NCBI RefSeq assembly: GCF_000934605.2
Contig: NZ_CP010897.2
Span: forward strand, 2,418,001 to 2,482,000
DNA from: Pandoraea vervacti
Lineage (GTDB): Bacteria; Pseudomonadota; Gammaproteobacteria; Burkholderiales; Burkholderiaceae
Reading direction: 5' to 3'
Length of the DNA stretch: 64,000 nucleotides
Within the stretch, counting starts at the first letter, position 1. Each line of letters begins with the position of its first letter. A program made the position numbers and the translations under genes. Of this stretch, positions 36,509 to 44,382 are shown one piece after another. The notes beneath the pieces are model-generated. The model was not told where the DNA came from, did not search any database, and saw nothing but the letters and a program-made list of their open reading frames with translations.

Positions 36509-37300
36509 ATGACGAACATTCATTCCACTGCAGTCGTCGATCCGAAGGCGCAACTGGCGAGCGACGTCGTCGTCGGTCCTTACGCGATCGTCGGTCCGAA
36601 CGTGACGATCGGTGCGGGTTCGCAAATTCTCGCGCATACGGTCGTCGACGGTCACACGACGCTGGGCGAGGGCAACAAGATCGGCCCGTTCGCATCGATC
36701 GGCGGAAATCCGCAGGATATGAAGTATGCGGGCGAGCCGACCAAGCTCGTCATCGGTGATCGCAATACCATTCGCGAATTCACGACCATCCACACCGGCA
36801 CGGTGCAGGACGGTGGCCTGACGAGTGTCGGCAACGACAACTGGATCATGGCTTATGTGCACATCGCGCACGATTGCCATGTGGCCAATCACACGGTGTT
36901 CTCGAGCAACGCGCAACTGGCCGGGCATGTCCATGTCGATGACTGGGCGATCATTGGCGGTATGACTGGCGTGCATCAGTTTGTGCGCATTGGCGCTCAC
37001 TCGATGGTCGGGGGCGCCTCGGTGCTGGTGCAGGATGTTCCGCCGTTTGTCATTGCGTCGGGCGACCGCGCAGTGCCCTACGGTATCAACGTCGAAGGCT
37101 TGCGCCGTCGCGGCTTCACCGCCGATGCGATTACGGCGTTGCGCCATGCGTACAAGCTCCTTTACAAGAGCGGGTTGACGCTCGACGAGGCGAAGGTGCA
37201 GATTGAAGCCTTCGGCAATGCCGGTGCACCGGACGTTTTCGAGGCGGTGCGCGCACTGCTCGACTTCCTCAACGCAAGCACGCGCGGTATCGTGCGCTGA
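36509..37300 (+). CDS. lpxA: UDP-N-acetylglucosamine acyltransferase
   Basis: First step of lipid A synthesis. 263 aa from ATG 36509 (MTNIHSTAVVDPKAQL); the open frame reaches further upstream into fabZ but without family sequence. Left-handed beta-helix of hexapeptide repeats, catalytic His in MAYVHIAHDCHVANH, GGMTGVHQFVRIG, and a helical C-terminal domain starting near ADAITALRHAYKLLY. Confidence 0.97.
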   Translation: MTNIHSTAVVDPKAQLASDVVVGPYAIVGPNVTIGAGSQILAHTVVDGHTTLGEGNKIGPFASIGGNPQDMKYAGEPTKLVIGDRNTIREFTTIHTGTVQDGGLTSVGNDNWIMAYVHIAHDCHVANHTVFSSNAQLAGHVHVDDWAIIGGMTGVHQFVRIGAHSMVGGASVLVQDVPPFVIASGDRAVPYGINVEGLRRRGFTADAITALRHAYKLLYKSGLTLDEAKVQIEAFGNAGAPDVFEAVRALLDFLNASTRGIVR

Positions 37301-37303
37301 CCT

Positions 37304-38479
37304 ATGTCGCCGACCCTTCCCGGCGCCGGCCAGCGAACCCTGGCGATGGTGGCCGGGGAGCTGTCAGGCGATCTCATTGCCGGCAACGTGCTTGCCGGTC
37401 TCAAGCAGAGCCTTCCGTCCGACATCGCGTACGCCGGTGTCGGTGGTCCGCACATGGCGGAAGAGGACTTCGATGCCTATTGGCCCATCGACAAGCTCTC
37501 CGTCATGGGCTATGTCGAAGTCATCAAGCATCTGCGCGAAATCCTCTCGATCCGCAAGCAATTGCGTGAGCGCTGGTTGGCTGAGAAGCCGCTGGCGTTC
37601 GTTGGCTTCGATGCGCCCGATTTCAACTTCGATCTCGAAATCAAGCTGCGCGAGGCAGGCATTCCCACGATTCACTTCGTGAGTCCGTCGATTTGGGCGT
37701 GGCGCGGCGGACGGATCAAGAAGATCAAGCGCGCGGTGGATCACATGCTGTGCTTGTTTCCCTTCGAGCCGGAGATCTATCACCGTGCTGGCATCGACGC
37801 GACGTTCGTCGGTCACCCGATGGCCGACAAGATTCCGATGGTGCCGGATGTTGCGGGGGCGCGAGCCAAACTGGGGCTCGCCGGCGATGGTCCGGTCGTT
37901 GCGATTCTCCCGGGCAGCCGCACATCCGAGGTACAGCGACTGACGCCGGTGTTTTTTGCCGCGATGCGTTTGCTCGCCGCGCGAGATCCGTCGATTCGAT
38001 TCGTACTGCCAGCGGCAACGCCGCGCCTGCGCGCGTTGATGCAGCCAATTTTCGATGCGCACAGCGACCTTCATCTCACCGTGATCGAGGGACGTGCACC
38101 GCTCGCATTGGAGGCCGCCGACAGCGTGTTGCTCGCGAGTGGAACGGCAACGCTTGAAGCGGCGCTGTACAAGAAGCCGATGGTGATCTCGTACAAGGTG
38201 CCCTGGCTGACTGCGCAGATTATGAAACGTCAGGGTTATTTGCCGTACGTGGGTTTGCCCAATATTTTGTGCGGTGAGTCCGTTGTGCCCGAGCTGTTGC
38301 AACATTTCGCGACGCCGCAAGCCCTGGCAGACGCCGTATGGCAACAGTTGACTGACCCCGCGCTTCGCGAATCTCTGCAAGCGCGCTTTACCAAGATCCA
38401 TGAACAGCTTCGTCAAAACACGGCGGCACGTTCGGCAGAGGTGATCGAGCGCGTGCTGAGGGAAAAGGGGCGGATATGA
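37304..38479 (+). CDS. lpxB: Lipid-A-disaccharide synthase
   Basis: GT19 glycosyltransferase that joins UDP-diacylglucosamine and lipid X. 391 aa with AMVAGELSGDLIAGNVLAGL at the N terminus, FVSPSIWAWRGGRIKKIKRAVD and VAILPGSRTSEVQRLTPVFF in the middle and VSYKVPWLTAQIMKRQGYLPYVGLPNI toward the end. It overlaps rnhB by four bases (ATGA). Confidence 0.96.
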   Translation: MSPTLPGAGQRTLAMVAGELSGDLIAGNVLAGLKQSLPSDIAYAGVGGPHMAEEDFDAYWPIDKLSVMGYVEVIKHLREILSIRKQLRERWLAEKPLAFVGFDAPDFNFDLEIKLREAGIPTIHFVSPSIWAWRGGRIKKIKRAVDHMLCLFPFEPEIYHRAGIDATFVGHPMADKIPMVPDVAGARAKLGLAGDGPVVAILPGSRTSEVQRLTPVFFAAMRLLAARDPSIRFVLPAATPRLRALMQPIFDAHSDLHLTVIEGRAPLALEAADSVLLASGTATLEAALYKKPMVISYKVPWLTAQIMKRQGYLPYVGLPNILCGESVVPELLQHFATPQALADAVWQQLTDPALRESLQARFTKIHEQLRQNTAARSAEVIERVLREKGRI

Positions 38480-39222
38480 GCGAAGACGTGAAGGTGCGTC
38501 GTCCCGTACGCAAATCGACGTCGAGCGATGGTGGAGGCGCCTCCGAGTCGCGCACGCGTGCACGCTCCAAGGCCACGCCGCCGCAAATGGTGTTCGACCT
38601 GTTTGCCGACGTCGCCGCTGATCTGACATGCGGGGTCGACGAGGTGGGGCGTGGGCCGCTTGCCGGTCCGGTCGTCACGGCGGCCGTCATTCTCGACCCG
38701 TCGCGTCCGATCAAGGGACTTGCCGACTCGAAGAAGCTGACGGCGCTGCGTCGCGAGGCACTTTATGAGGAAATCGTCGAGCGGTCGCTGGCGTTTTGTA
38801 TCGCCGAGGCGAGCGTGGCCGAGATCGATTCGCTCAATATCCTCCATGCCACCATGCTCGCAATGCAACGCGCGGTGAACGGGCTCTCGCGTGTGCCGAC
38901 GCTCGCGCTCATCGATGGCAATCGTTGCCCCGTCTTGCCAATGCGCGCCGAGGCCGTCATCAAAGGCGACGACAAGGTGCCGGCGATTTCTGCGGCGTCG
39001 ATTCTGGCGAAGGTCACGCGCGATCGCCAGTTGACCGCGTTGCACGAAGAATTTCCGCAGTATGGTTTCGACGAGCACGTCGGTTACGGCACGCCGAGGC
39101 ATCTCGAAGCATTGCGCGCGCATGGCCCGAGTCCGCATCATCGTCAGTCGTTTGCGCCGGTGCGTGAGGCGTTTGAAATTTTCGGCACGCTCACGGTGTC
39201 GCGCGTGGTCCGTTCGTCATGA
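38476..39222 (+). CDS. rnhB: Ribonuclease HII
   Basis: Cleaves RNA in RNA-DNA hybrids and at single ribonucleotides. The acidic site is visible: CGVDEVGRGPLAGPVV (DEVGRG motif), ALIDGN and SASILAKVTRD. 248 aa; the first ~35 residues are a Ser/Arg/Thr-rich extension before the catalytic domain. The ATG overlaps the lpxB stop. Its stop overlaps the ATG of the following methyltransferase gene. Confidence 0.96.
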   Translation: MSEDVKVRRPVRKSTSSDGGGASESRTRARSKATPPQMVFDLFADVAADLTCGVDEVGRGPLAGPVVTAAVILDPSRPIKGLADSKKLTALRREALYEEIVERSLAFCIAEASVAEIDSLNILHATMLAMQRAVNGLSRVPTLALIDGNRCPVLPMRAEAVIKGDDKVPAISAASILAKVTRDRQLTALHEEFPQYGFDEHVGYGTPRHLEALRAHGPSPHHRQSFAPVREAFEIFGTLTVSRVVRSS

Positions 39223-39998
39223 AGCTCATCAGTTCCAAAGACAACCCGTTCTACAAGCGTCTGAAGCAACTGGCGCAGTCGAATCAGCAGCGTCGCAAGG
39301 TCGGTCAGACGCTGCTCGAAGGCGTGCACCTGGCCGATGCTTATCTCGGCGCATTGGGCCAGCCGCTTGTCTGCGTGGCGGCGGAGTCGGCGTTGGTGAA
39401 CGATGAGGTCGCGCAGATCTGGGCGCGCGTCGACGCAGATCGCCGCGTGTGCCTGCCCGAGGCGTTGTTCGAGCCGCTTTCGACACTCGTCAACGGTGTG
39501 TCGCTGCTGTTCGTCGTGGAAATGCCATCCGGCCAGTTGCCGGCGGCGCAGATTACCGACTGCGTCATTCTCGACGCGGTGCAAGACGCGGGTAACGTTG
39601 GCTCCATTCTGCGTAGCGCGGCAGCGGCGGGGGTGCGCGACGTGTACTGCATGTCCGGTACGGCACTGACATGGTCGAGCAAAGTGCTGCGCGCCGGGAT
39701 GGGAGCCCATTTCGCGTTGAATATCGTCGAACATTGCACGCCGGATTCGCTCGCACCGCGCCTTGCGGTGCCGTTGCTGGCGACCAGCTTGCAGGCGAGC
39801 ACGTCGCTTTACGAGCAGGATTTGCGTGCGCCGGTGGCGTGGGTGTTCGGGAATGAAGGGGCGGGGGTGTCGCCGCACTGGCTCGATCGGGTGCAAACAC
39901 CTGTTCGCATTCCGCAGCCGGGGGGGATGGAGTCGCTAAATGTTGCGGCGTGTGCGGCGATCTGCCTTTTCGAGGCGGTGCGTCAGCGATTGTCCTGA
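39219..39998 (+). CDS. TrmH/SpoU-family RNA methyltransferase
   Basis: SAM-dependent ribose 2'-O-methyltransferase with the knotted SPOUT fold. The three family motifs are present: LDAVQDAGNVGSILRSAAAAGV, VFGNEGAGVSP and IPQPGGMESLNVAACAAICLF. The N terminus MKLISSKDNPFYKRLKQLA and 259-aa length fit the RlmB/TsnR-like group. Target not certain: rRNA rather than tRNA is likely. Last gene of the long rightward string, before a strong terminator. Confidence 0.88.
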   Translation: MKLISSKDNPFYKRLKQLAQSNQQRRKVGQTLLEGVHLADAYLGALGQPLVCVAAESALVNDEVAQIWARVDADRRVCLPEALFEPLSTLVNGVSLLFVVEMPSGQLPAAQITDCVILDAVQDAGNVGSILRSAAAAGVRDVYCMSGTALTWSSKVLRAGMGAHFALNIVEHCTPDSLAPRLAVPLLATSLQASTSLYEQDLRAPVAWVFGNEGAGVSPHWLDRVQTPVRIPQPGGMESLNVAACAAICLFEAVRQRLS

Positions 39999-40021
39999 CA
40001 CTGCGCGGTCTGGCTCAACAA

Positions 40022-40047
40022 AAAGGGACGCTCGAGGGCGTCCCTTT
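40022..40047. terminator. Terminator between methyltransferase and ppsR
   Basis: AAAGGGACGC (40022-40031) pairs with GCGTCCCTTT (40038-40047), between two convergent genes. A's on one side and T's on the other allow use in both directions. Confidence 0.85.
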
Positions 40048-40071
40048 GTGCTTTCAGGTTTGGGCAGGGCG

Positions 40072-40962
40072 TCAGTAGACGTCGCGCTCCAGCTTGATTT
40101 CCTGCAAGATCGTCGTCGCAATCTCTTCGATCGACTTGTGCGTCGACGACAGCCACTTGATGCCTTCGCGGCGCATCATCGCTTCGGCTTCGTTGACTTC
40201 ATAGCGGCAGTTCTCCAGCGATGCGTACTTGCTGCCCGGACGCCGTTCGTTACGGATCTCCGAGAGGCGTTGCGGATCGATGGAAAGTCCGAAAATCTTG
40301 TCCTTGTACTGATCGAGCGTGGAGGGCAGTTTCTCGCGCTCGAAGTCGTCCGGAATCAACGGGTAGTTCGCTGCCTTCACGCCGTATTGCATGGCGAGAT
40401 ACAGCGTTGTCGGCGTCTTTCCGCTGCGCGATACGCCGACAAGAATCACGTCGGCACTTTGCAGATTCTTGTTGGACTGCCCGTCGTCATGCGCTAGTGA
40501 AAAATTCACTGCCTCGATCCGGTTCTTGTACGCCTCGCTGTCGGCGTTCTGATGCACGCGGCCGATGGCATGCATGGACTTCAGCCCCAGTTCCAGCTCC
40601 AGCGGTTCGATGAACGTCTGGAACATGTCGAGAATCACGCCCTGACAGTTGCGCAGAATCTCGTTTGCGCGTGCGTCCACCAACGTGCTGAAAATGATGG
40701 GGCGGACGCCGTCGGTCCGATACATTTCATTGATCCGTTGCGCCGTTTCATAGGCTTTATCGACGGAATCCACGAACGGTACGCGAATCTGACGGAAACG
40801 CATCTCGAACTGCGCAAGGATCGAATGCGCGAAGGTTTCCGCCGTAATCCCCGTGCCGTCCGACACGATGAAAACGGGCCTTGCGGCGACCGGTTTGGCC
40901 GCGGCGGCGGGGGTGCCAGGGGCGGGCGTCGGGGAATTTCCGGGAGTGGGGGCTTCGCTCAT
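40072..40962 (-). CDS. ppsR: PEP synthase regulatory protein (kinase/pyrophosphorylase)
   Basis: DUF299 bifunctional enzyme that inactivates PEP synthase by ADP-dependent phosphorylation and reactivates it by Pi-dependent removal. 296 aa from ATG 40962 (MSEAPTPGNSPTPAPG); an in-frame start 15 codons upstream is less likely. FIVSDGTGITAETFAHSIL opens the domain and the P-loop-like GVSRSGKT is at 176-183. A Pro/Ala-rich tail occupies residues 1-28. Divergent from its target gene ppsA. Confidence 0.95.
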   Translation of the reverse strand: MSEAPTPGNSPTPAPGTPAAAAKPVAARPVFIVSDGTGITAETFAHSILAQFEMRFRQIRVPFVDSVDKAYETAQRINEMYRTDGVRPIIFSTLVDARANEILRNCQGVILDMFQTFIEPLELELGLKSMHAIGRVHQNADSEAYKNRIEAVNFSLAHDDGQSNKNLQSADVILVGVSRSGKTPTTLYLAMQYGVKAANYPLIPDDFEREKLPSTLDQYKDKIFGLSIDPQRLSEIRNERRPGSKYASLENCRYEVNEAEAMMRREGIKWLSSTHKSIEEIATTILQEIKLERDVY

Positions 40963-40970
40963 GCGCAGAA

Positions 40971-40999
40971 TCGCAAAATGGTGCATTGCACGGTAGAAT
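40971..40999 (+). promoter_or_regulatory. Possible ppsA promoter
   Basis: TAGAAT at 40994-40999 with a weak -35 (TCGCAA, 40971-40976) at 17 bp. Start would be near 41006, just before the left arm of the large inverted repeat at 41010, so the whole structure would be transcribed. The -35 is poor, so this is tentative. Confidence 0.35.
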
Positions 41000-41009
41000 A
41001 GCGGCAACT

Positions 41010-41170
41010 TGTTGGATAAGCAATTGCGCGACCATCGCGTGTCTTTCCCGGTCAGCCCCGTCTGACGGGGAGTTCCGGGAAACGGCGATGGTTTGGCGCA
41101 GGTCGTCGGGCGCTAGCCCCTGGTACTCGACGATGCTCAGCGTGAGCGAAGCGCGATTCCTTATCCAACA
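41010..41170 (+). promoter_or_regulatory. Multibranched structured element upstream of ppsA
   Basis: 161 nt that can fold into one closed multi-arm structure. Closing stem: TGTTGGATAAG-c-AATTGCGC (41010-41029) with 41151-41170, 20 positions with one C-C mismatch and one G-U pair. Arm 1: ACCATCGC (41031-41038) with GCGATGGT (41085-41092), continued by TTTCCCGG (41044-41051) with CCGGGAAA (41075-41082). It is capped by CCCCGT/ACGGGG or, alternatively, GTCAG/CTGAC. Arm 2: TCGTC (41103-41107) with GACGA (41129-41133), enclosing GGGC/GCCC. Arm 3: GCTCA-gcg-TGAGC (41135-41147). No ORF of substance. It lies 67 bp before ppsA and 48 bp from the divergent ppsR start. Function is unknown; a cis-acting mRNA element is the favoured reading. 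Confidence 0.7.
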
Positions 41171-41174
41171 GGTC

Positions 41175-41219
41175 GACCGGCCCTCGTCAGTCCCAGCCGG
41201 TCCTCCGAGAATTTTTTTT
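41175..41219 (+). terminator. Hairpin plus T8 tract before ppsA (attenuator-like)
   Basis: GACCGGC (41175-41181) pairs with GCCGGTC (41196-41202); nine bases later comes T8 (41212-41219), 18 bases before the ppsA ATG. The gap between stem and T-tract is long for a classical terminator, so efficiency is uncertain. Position right after the multibranched element suggests an expression platform. Confidence 0.45.
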
Positions 41220-41237
41220 CTTACCTTAGGGGCTTTT

Positions 41238-43628
41238 ATGACTAACGCAGCACACGACGGCGCCTACGTGGTGCCGTTTGAGCATCTGCGCATGACCGAC
41301 GTCGAGTCGGTCGGCGGCAAGAATGCATCGCTTGGCGAAATGATCAGCCAACTGGCCAACGCAGGGGTTCGCGTGCCGGGTGGCTTCGCCACGACGTCTT
41401 TCGCGTTCCGCGAGTTCCTCCAGCACAACAATCTGACCGAGCGTGTCGCCAAGCGTCTCGAGGGCCTCGACGTCGACAACGTCAAGGCGCTCGCGGAGGC
41501 AGGTGCCGAAATCCGTCAATGGATCGTCGACGCGCCGCTGCAACCGCAGCTCGAGAAGGAGATTCGTGAGCAGTTCGCGCGCATCAGCGCCGATCAGCCG
41601 GACGCCTCGTTCGCCGTGCGCTCGTCGGCCACGGCCGAAGACCTGCCGGATGCTTCGTTTGCCGGTCAGCAGGAAAGCTATCTGAACGTCGTCGGTATCG
41701 ATGACGTGCTTGATCGCATGAAGCACGTGTTCGCGTCGCTGTACAACGATCGGGCGATCTCGTATCGCGTTCACAAGGGCTTCACGCACGCCGAAGTGGC
41801 GCTGTCGGCCGGCGTTCAGCGGATGGTGCGTTCGGACTGCGGCGCGTCGGGCGTGATGTTTACGATCGACACCGAGTCGGGTTTCCAGGACGTCGTATTC
41901 ATCACGGCCAGCTATGGTCTGGGTGAGACGGTCGTGCAAGGTGCCGTGAACCCCGACGAATTCTACGTCTTCAAGCCGACGCTCAATGCCGGCAAGTACC
42001 CGATCATCCGCCGCACGCTGGGTTCCAAGCTCGTCAAGATGGAATTCACGCAACCGGGCGAACCGGGCCGTGTGAAGACCATCGATGTGCCGATGGAGTT
42101 GCGCAACCGCTACTCGATCACGGACGACGATTGCGTCGAGCTGGCCAAGTTCGCGCTGATCATCGAAAAGCACTACGGTCGTCCGATGGACATCGAGTGG
42201 GGCAAAGACGGCAAGGATGGCAAGATCTACATCCTTCAGGCACGTCCGGAAACGGTGAAGAGCCAGTCGGCCGGCAAGGCGGAGCAACGTTTCAAGCTCA
42301 AGGGCGATGCCCCGGTGCTGGCCACGGGCCGCGCAATCGGCCAGAAGATCGGTGCCGGTCCGGTGCGCGTGATCATGGATCCGAGCGAGATGGAACGTGT
42401 GCAGCCGGGCGACGTGCTGGTTGCCGATATGACCGACCCGAACTGGGAGCCGGTCATGAAGCGTGCGTCGGCGATCGTGACGAACCGCGGCGGCCGTACG
42501 TGCCACGCGGCCATCATTGCGCGTGAACTCGGTGTGCCGGCTGTCGTCGGCTGCGGCGATGCGACTGAAGTCCTCAAGGACGGCGCACTCGTGACCGTTT
42601 CGTGCGCGGAAGGCGACGAAGGCAAGATTTACGACGGTCTGCTCGAGACCGAAGTGACCGAGATCCAGCGCGGTGAAATGCCGAAGATCCCGGTGAAGAT
42701 CACGATGAACGTGGGCAACCCCCAGTTGGCCTTCGATTTCGCGCAACTGCCGAACAGCGGCGTGGGTCTGGCGCGTCTGGAATTCATCATCAACAACAAC
42801 ATCGGTGTGCACCCGCGCGCCATCCTCGAGTACCCGAACATTGACGCCGACCTGAAGAAGGCGGTGGAGTCGGTCGCTCGCGGTCACGCGTCGCCGCGCG
42901 CCTTCTACGTCGACAAGCTCGCCGAAGGCGTCGCCACGATTGCGGCGGCGTTCTACCCGAAGAGCGTGATCGTACGTCTGTCGGACTTCAAGTCCAACGA
43001 GTACAAGAAGCTCATCGGTGGTTCGCGTTACGAGCCGGATGAAGAGAACCCGATGCTGGGCTTCCGTGGCGCATCGCGCTACATTTCGGAAGACTTTGCC
43101 GAAGCGTTCGAAATGGAGTGCCGTGCCCTCAAGCGCGTGCGCGACGAGATGGGCCTGACGAACGTGGAAATCATGGTGCCGTTCGTGCGCACGCTGGGCC
43201 AGGCCGAGCGCGTGGTCAACATGCTGGCCGGGTATGGCCTGAAGCGTGGCGAAAACGGTCTCAAGCTCATCATGATGTGCGAAGTGCCGTCGAACGCGAT
43301 TCTGGCAGACCAGTTCCTCGAGTACTTCGATGGCTTCTCGATCGGTTCGAACGACTTGACGCAGCTCACGCTGGGTCTGGATCGCGATTCGGGCATGGAA
43401 TTGCTGGCGAAGGACTTCGACGAGCGCGATCCGGCGGTGCAGTTCATGCTGAGCCGTGCCATCAAGGCGTGTCTGTCCAAGGGCAAGTACGTCGGCATCT
43501 GCGGGCAGGGTCCGTCGGACCATCCGGATCTGGCCGAATGGCTGGTGAAGGAAGGCATTGTGTCCATGTCGCTCAACCCGGACACCGTGGTTGAAACGTG
43601 GCAGCAGCTTGCCAAGGTGACGAAGTAA
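41238..43628 (+). CDS. ppsA: Phosphoenolpyruvate synthase
   Basis: Converts pyruvate and ATP to PEP, AMP and Pi for gluconeogenesis. 796 aa. Domains in order: N-terminal ATP-grasp (VGGKNASLGEMISQL; VRSSATAEDLPDASFAGQQES), the phosphohistidine domain with His423 in GGRTCHAAIIARELGVPAVVG, and the PEP/pyruvate-binding barrel ending with the Cys motif GICGQGPSDHP. ATG 41238 follows AGGGG; the open frame upstream runs through the structured leader and is not protein-like. Its activity is expected to be controlled by the divergently encoded PpsR. Confidence 0.97.
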   Translation: MTNAAHDGAYVVPFEHLRMTDVESVGGKNASLGEMISQLANAGVRVPGGFATTSFAFREFLQHNNLTERVAKRLEGLDVDNVKALAEAGAEIRQWIVDAPLQPQLEKEIREQFARISADQPDASFAVRSSATAEDLPDASFAGQQESYLNVVGIDDVLDRMKHVFASLYNDRAISYRVHKGFTHAEVALSAGVQRMVRSDCGASGVMFTIDTESGFQDVVFITASYGLGETVVQGAVNPDEFYVFKPTLNAGKYPIIRRTLGSKLVKMEFTQPGEPGRVKTIDVPMELRNRYSITDDDCVELAKFALIIEKHYGRPMDIEWGKDGKDGKIYILQARPETVKSQSAGKAEQRFKLKGDAPVLATGRAIGQKIGAGPVRVIMDPSEMERVQPGDVLVADMTDPNWEPVMKRASAIVTNRGGRTCHAAIIARELGVPAVVGCGDATEVLKDGALVTVSCAEGDEGKIYDGLLETEVTEIQRGEMPKIPVKITMNVGNPQLAFDFAQLPNSGVGLARLEFIINNNIGVHPRAILEYPNIDADLKKAVESVARGHASPRAFYVDKLAEGVATIAAAFYPKSVIVRLSDFKSNEYKKLIGGSRYEPDEENPMLGFRGASRYISEDFAEAFEMECRALKRVRDEMGLTNVEIMVPFVRTLGQAERVVNMLAGYGLKRGENGLKLIMMCEVPSNAILADQFLEYFDGFSIGSNDLTQLTLGLDRDSGMELLAKDFDERDPAVQFMLSRAIKACLSKGKYVGICGQGPSDHPDLAEWLVKEGIVSMSLNPDTVVETWQQLAKVTK

Positions 43629-43740
43629 TCGTTCACAAGAAACGTCTGAAATAGGACGCGTCCGAGCGGCATCTCGGACGCAACTGAAAAGTGCGGCAGC
43701 ATCTTGGGATGCCTGCGCCGATCGGTGGGTTTCATGCTAT

Positions 43741-43769
43741 AAACCCCGGTATTACACCGGGGTTTTTTT
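43741..43769 (+). terminator. Terminator after ppsA
   Basis: AAACCCCGGT (43741-43750) pairs with ACCGGGGTTT (43756-43765), five-base loop, followed by more T's to 43769. Strong rho-independent form. Confidence 0.92.
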
Positions 43770-43785
43770 GTGTCTGGGAGTGGCG

Positions 43786-44220
43786 ATGGAACAGGCTTGG
43801 CTTTGGTTCGGCGTGGCCGGATTGATCGTGGTGCTGGAGCTGGCGAGCGGGACGTTCTATCTCCTGATGGTAGCGTTGGGCGTGGCAGCTGGCGGCATTG
43901 CTGCATTGTTACGGGCGGATTGGCCGTTGCAATGGGTGAGCGCGGCGATCGTGGCCGGCGTGGCCGTCTGGCTGCTGCGGCGCAGCCGATTCGGTCAGCG
44001 ACGCATCAAGGTCGATGTTTCGGCCGACCCGAACACCATTCTCGACATCGGTCAGCGTCTGCATGTGCAGGCGTGGCGACCGGACGGTCAGGCGCGGGCC
44101 ATGTATCGCGGTGCCGAATGGGACGTCGAGCTGCTTCCAGGTGAAGCCCCGGATGCCGGATGGTTCGTTATCCGAGAGATTCGCGGTAGCCGTTTGTACG
44201 TCGCTCACGCACCGACTTAG
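43786..44220 (+). CDS. NfeD-family membrane protein
   Basis: Short NfeD protein, 144 aa: two or three hydrophobic segments (LWFGVAGLIVVLELASGTFYLLMVALGVAAGGIAALL and WVSAAIVAGVAVWLL), then a soluble OB-fold domain (about 85-140). GGGAG five bases before ATG 43786. NfeD genes pair with stomatin-type genes, as here with the next gene. The role is thought to be membrane-protein quality control or membrane microdomain organisation, but is not well established. Confidence 0.85.
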   Translation: MEQAWLWFGVAGLIVVLELASGTFYLLMVALGVAAGGIAALLRADWPLQWVSAAIVAGVAVWLLRRSRFGQRRIKVDVSADPNTILDIGQRLHVQAWRPDGQARAMYRGAEWDVELLPGEAPDAGWFVIREIRGSRLYVAHAPT

Positions 44221-44238
44221 TCGGGGGCGCGGGCGTTG

Positions 44239-44260
44239 CCACTGTCACTTTCGACAGTGG
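44239..44260 (+). other. Hairpin between nfeD-like and stomatin genes
   Basis: CCACTGTC (44239-44246) and GACAGTGG (44253-44260) form a perfect 8-bp stem with a six-base loop, 19 bp after the nfeD-like stop. No T-tract follows, so it may be a transcript-stability or weak termination element. Confidence 0.4.
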
Positions 44261-44382
44261 GCGTGCGCAATGGGACCATCGCAGCGAACACTTGGGTTTC
44301 GCCGCAGTCAGACAGCAAGTCCCGCATTCGCGGGTGACGGGGAACCAGCCGGCCGGCAAGGTTGGCGTATTCGGGGGAAACC

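Noticed and set aside
41226..43523. 765-codon open frame antisense to ppsA, and similar long antisense frames over cls, dapD/dapC, dxr/rseP and bamA
   Set aside because: Typical of GC-rich genomes: they mirror codon position of the real genes, have composition biased to Arg, His, Asp, Leu and no recognisable family sequence or ribosome binding sites.
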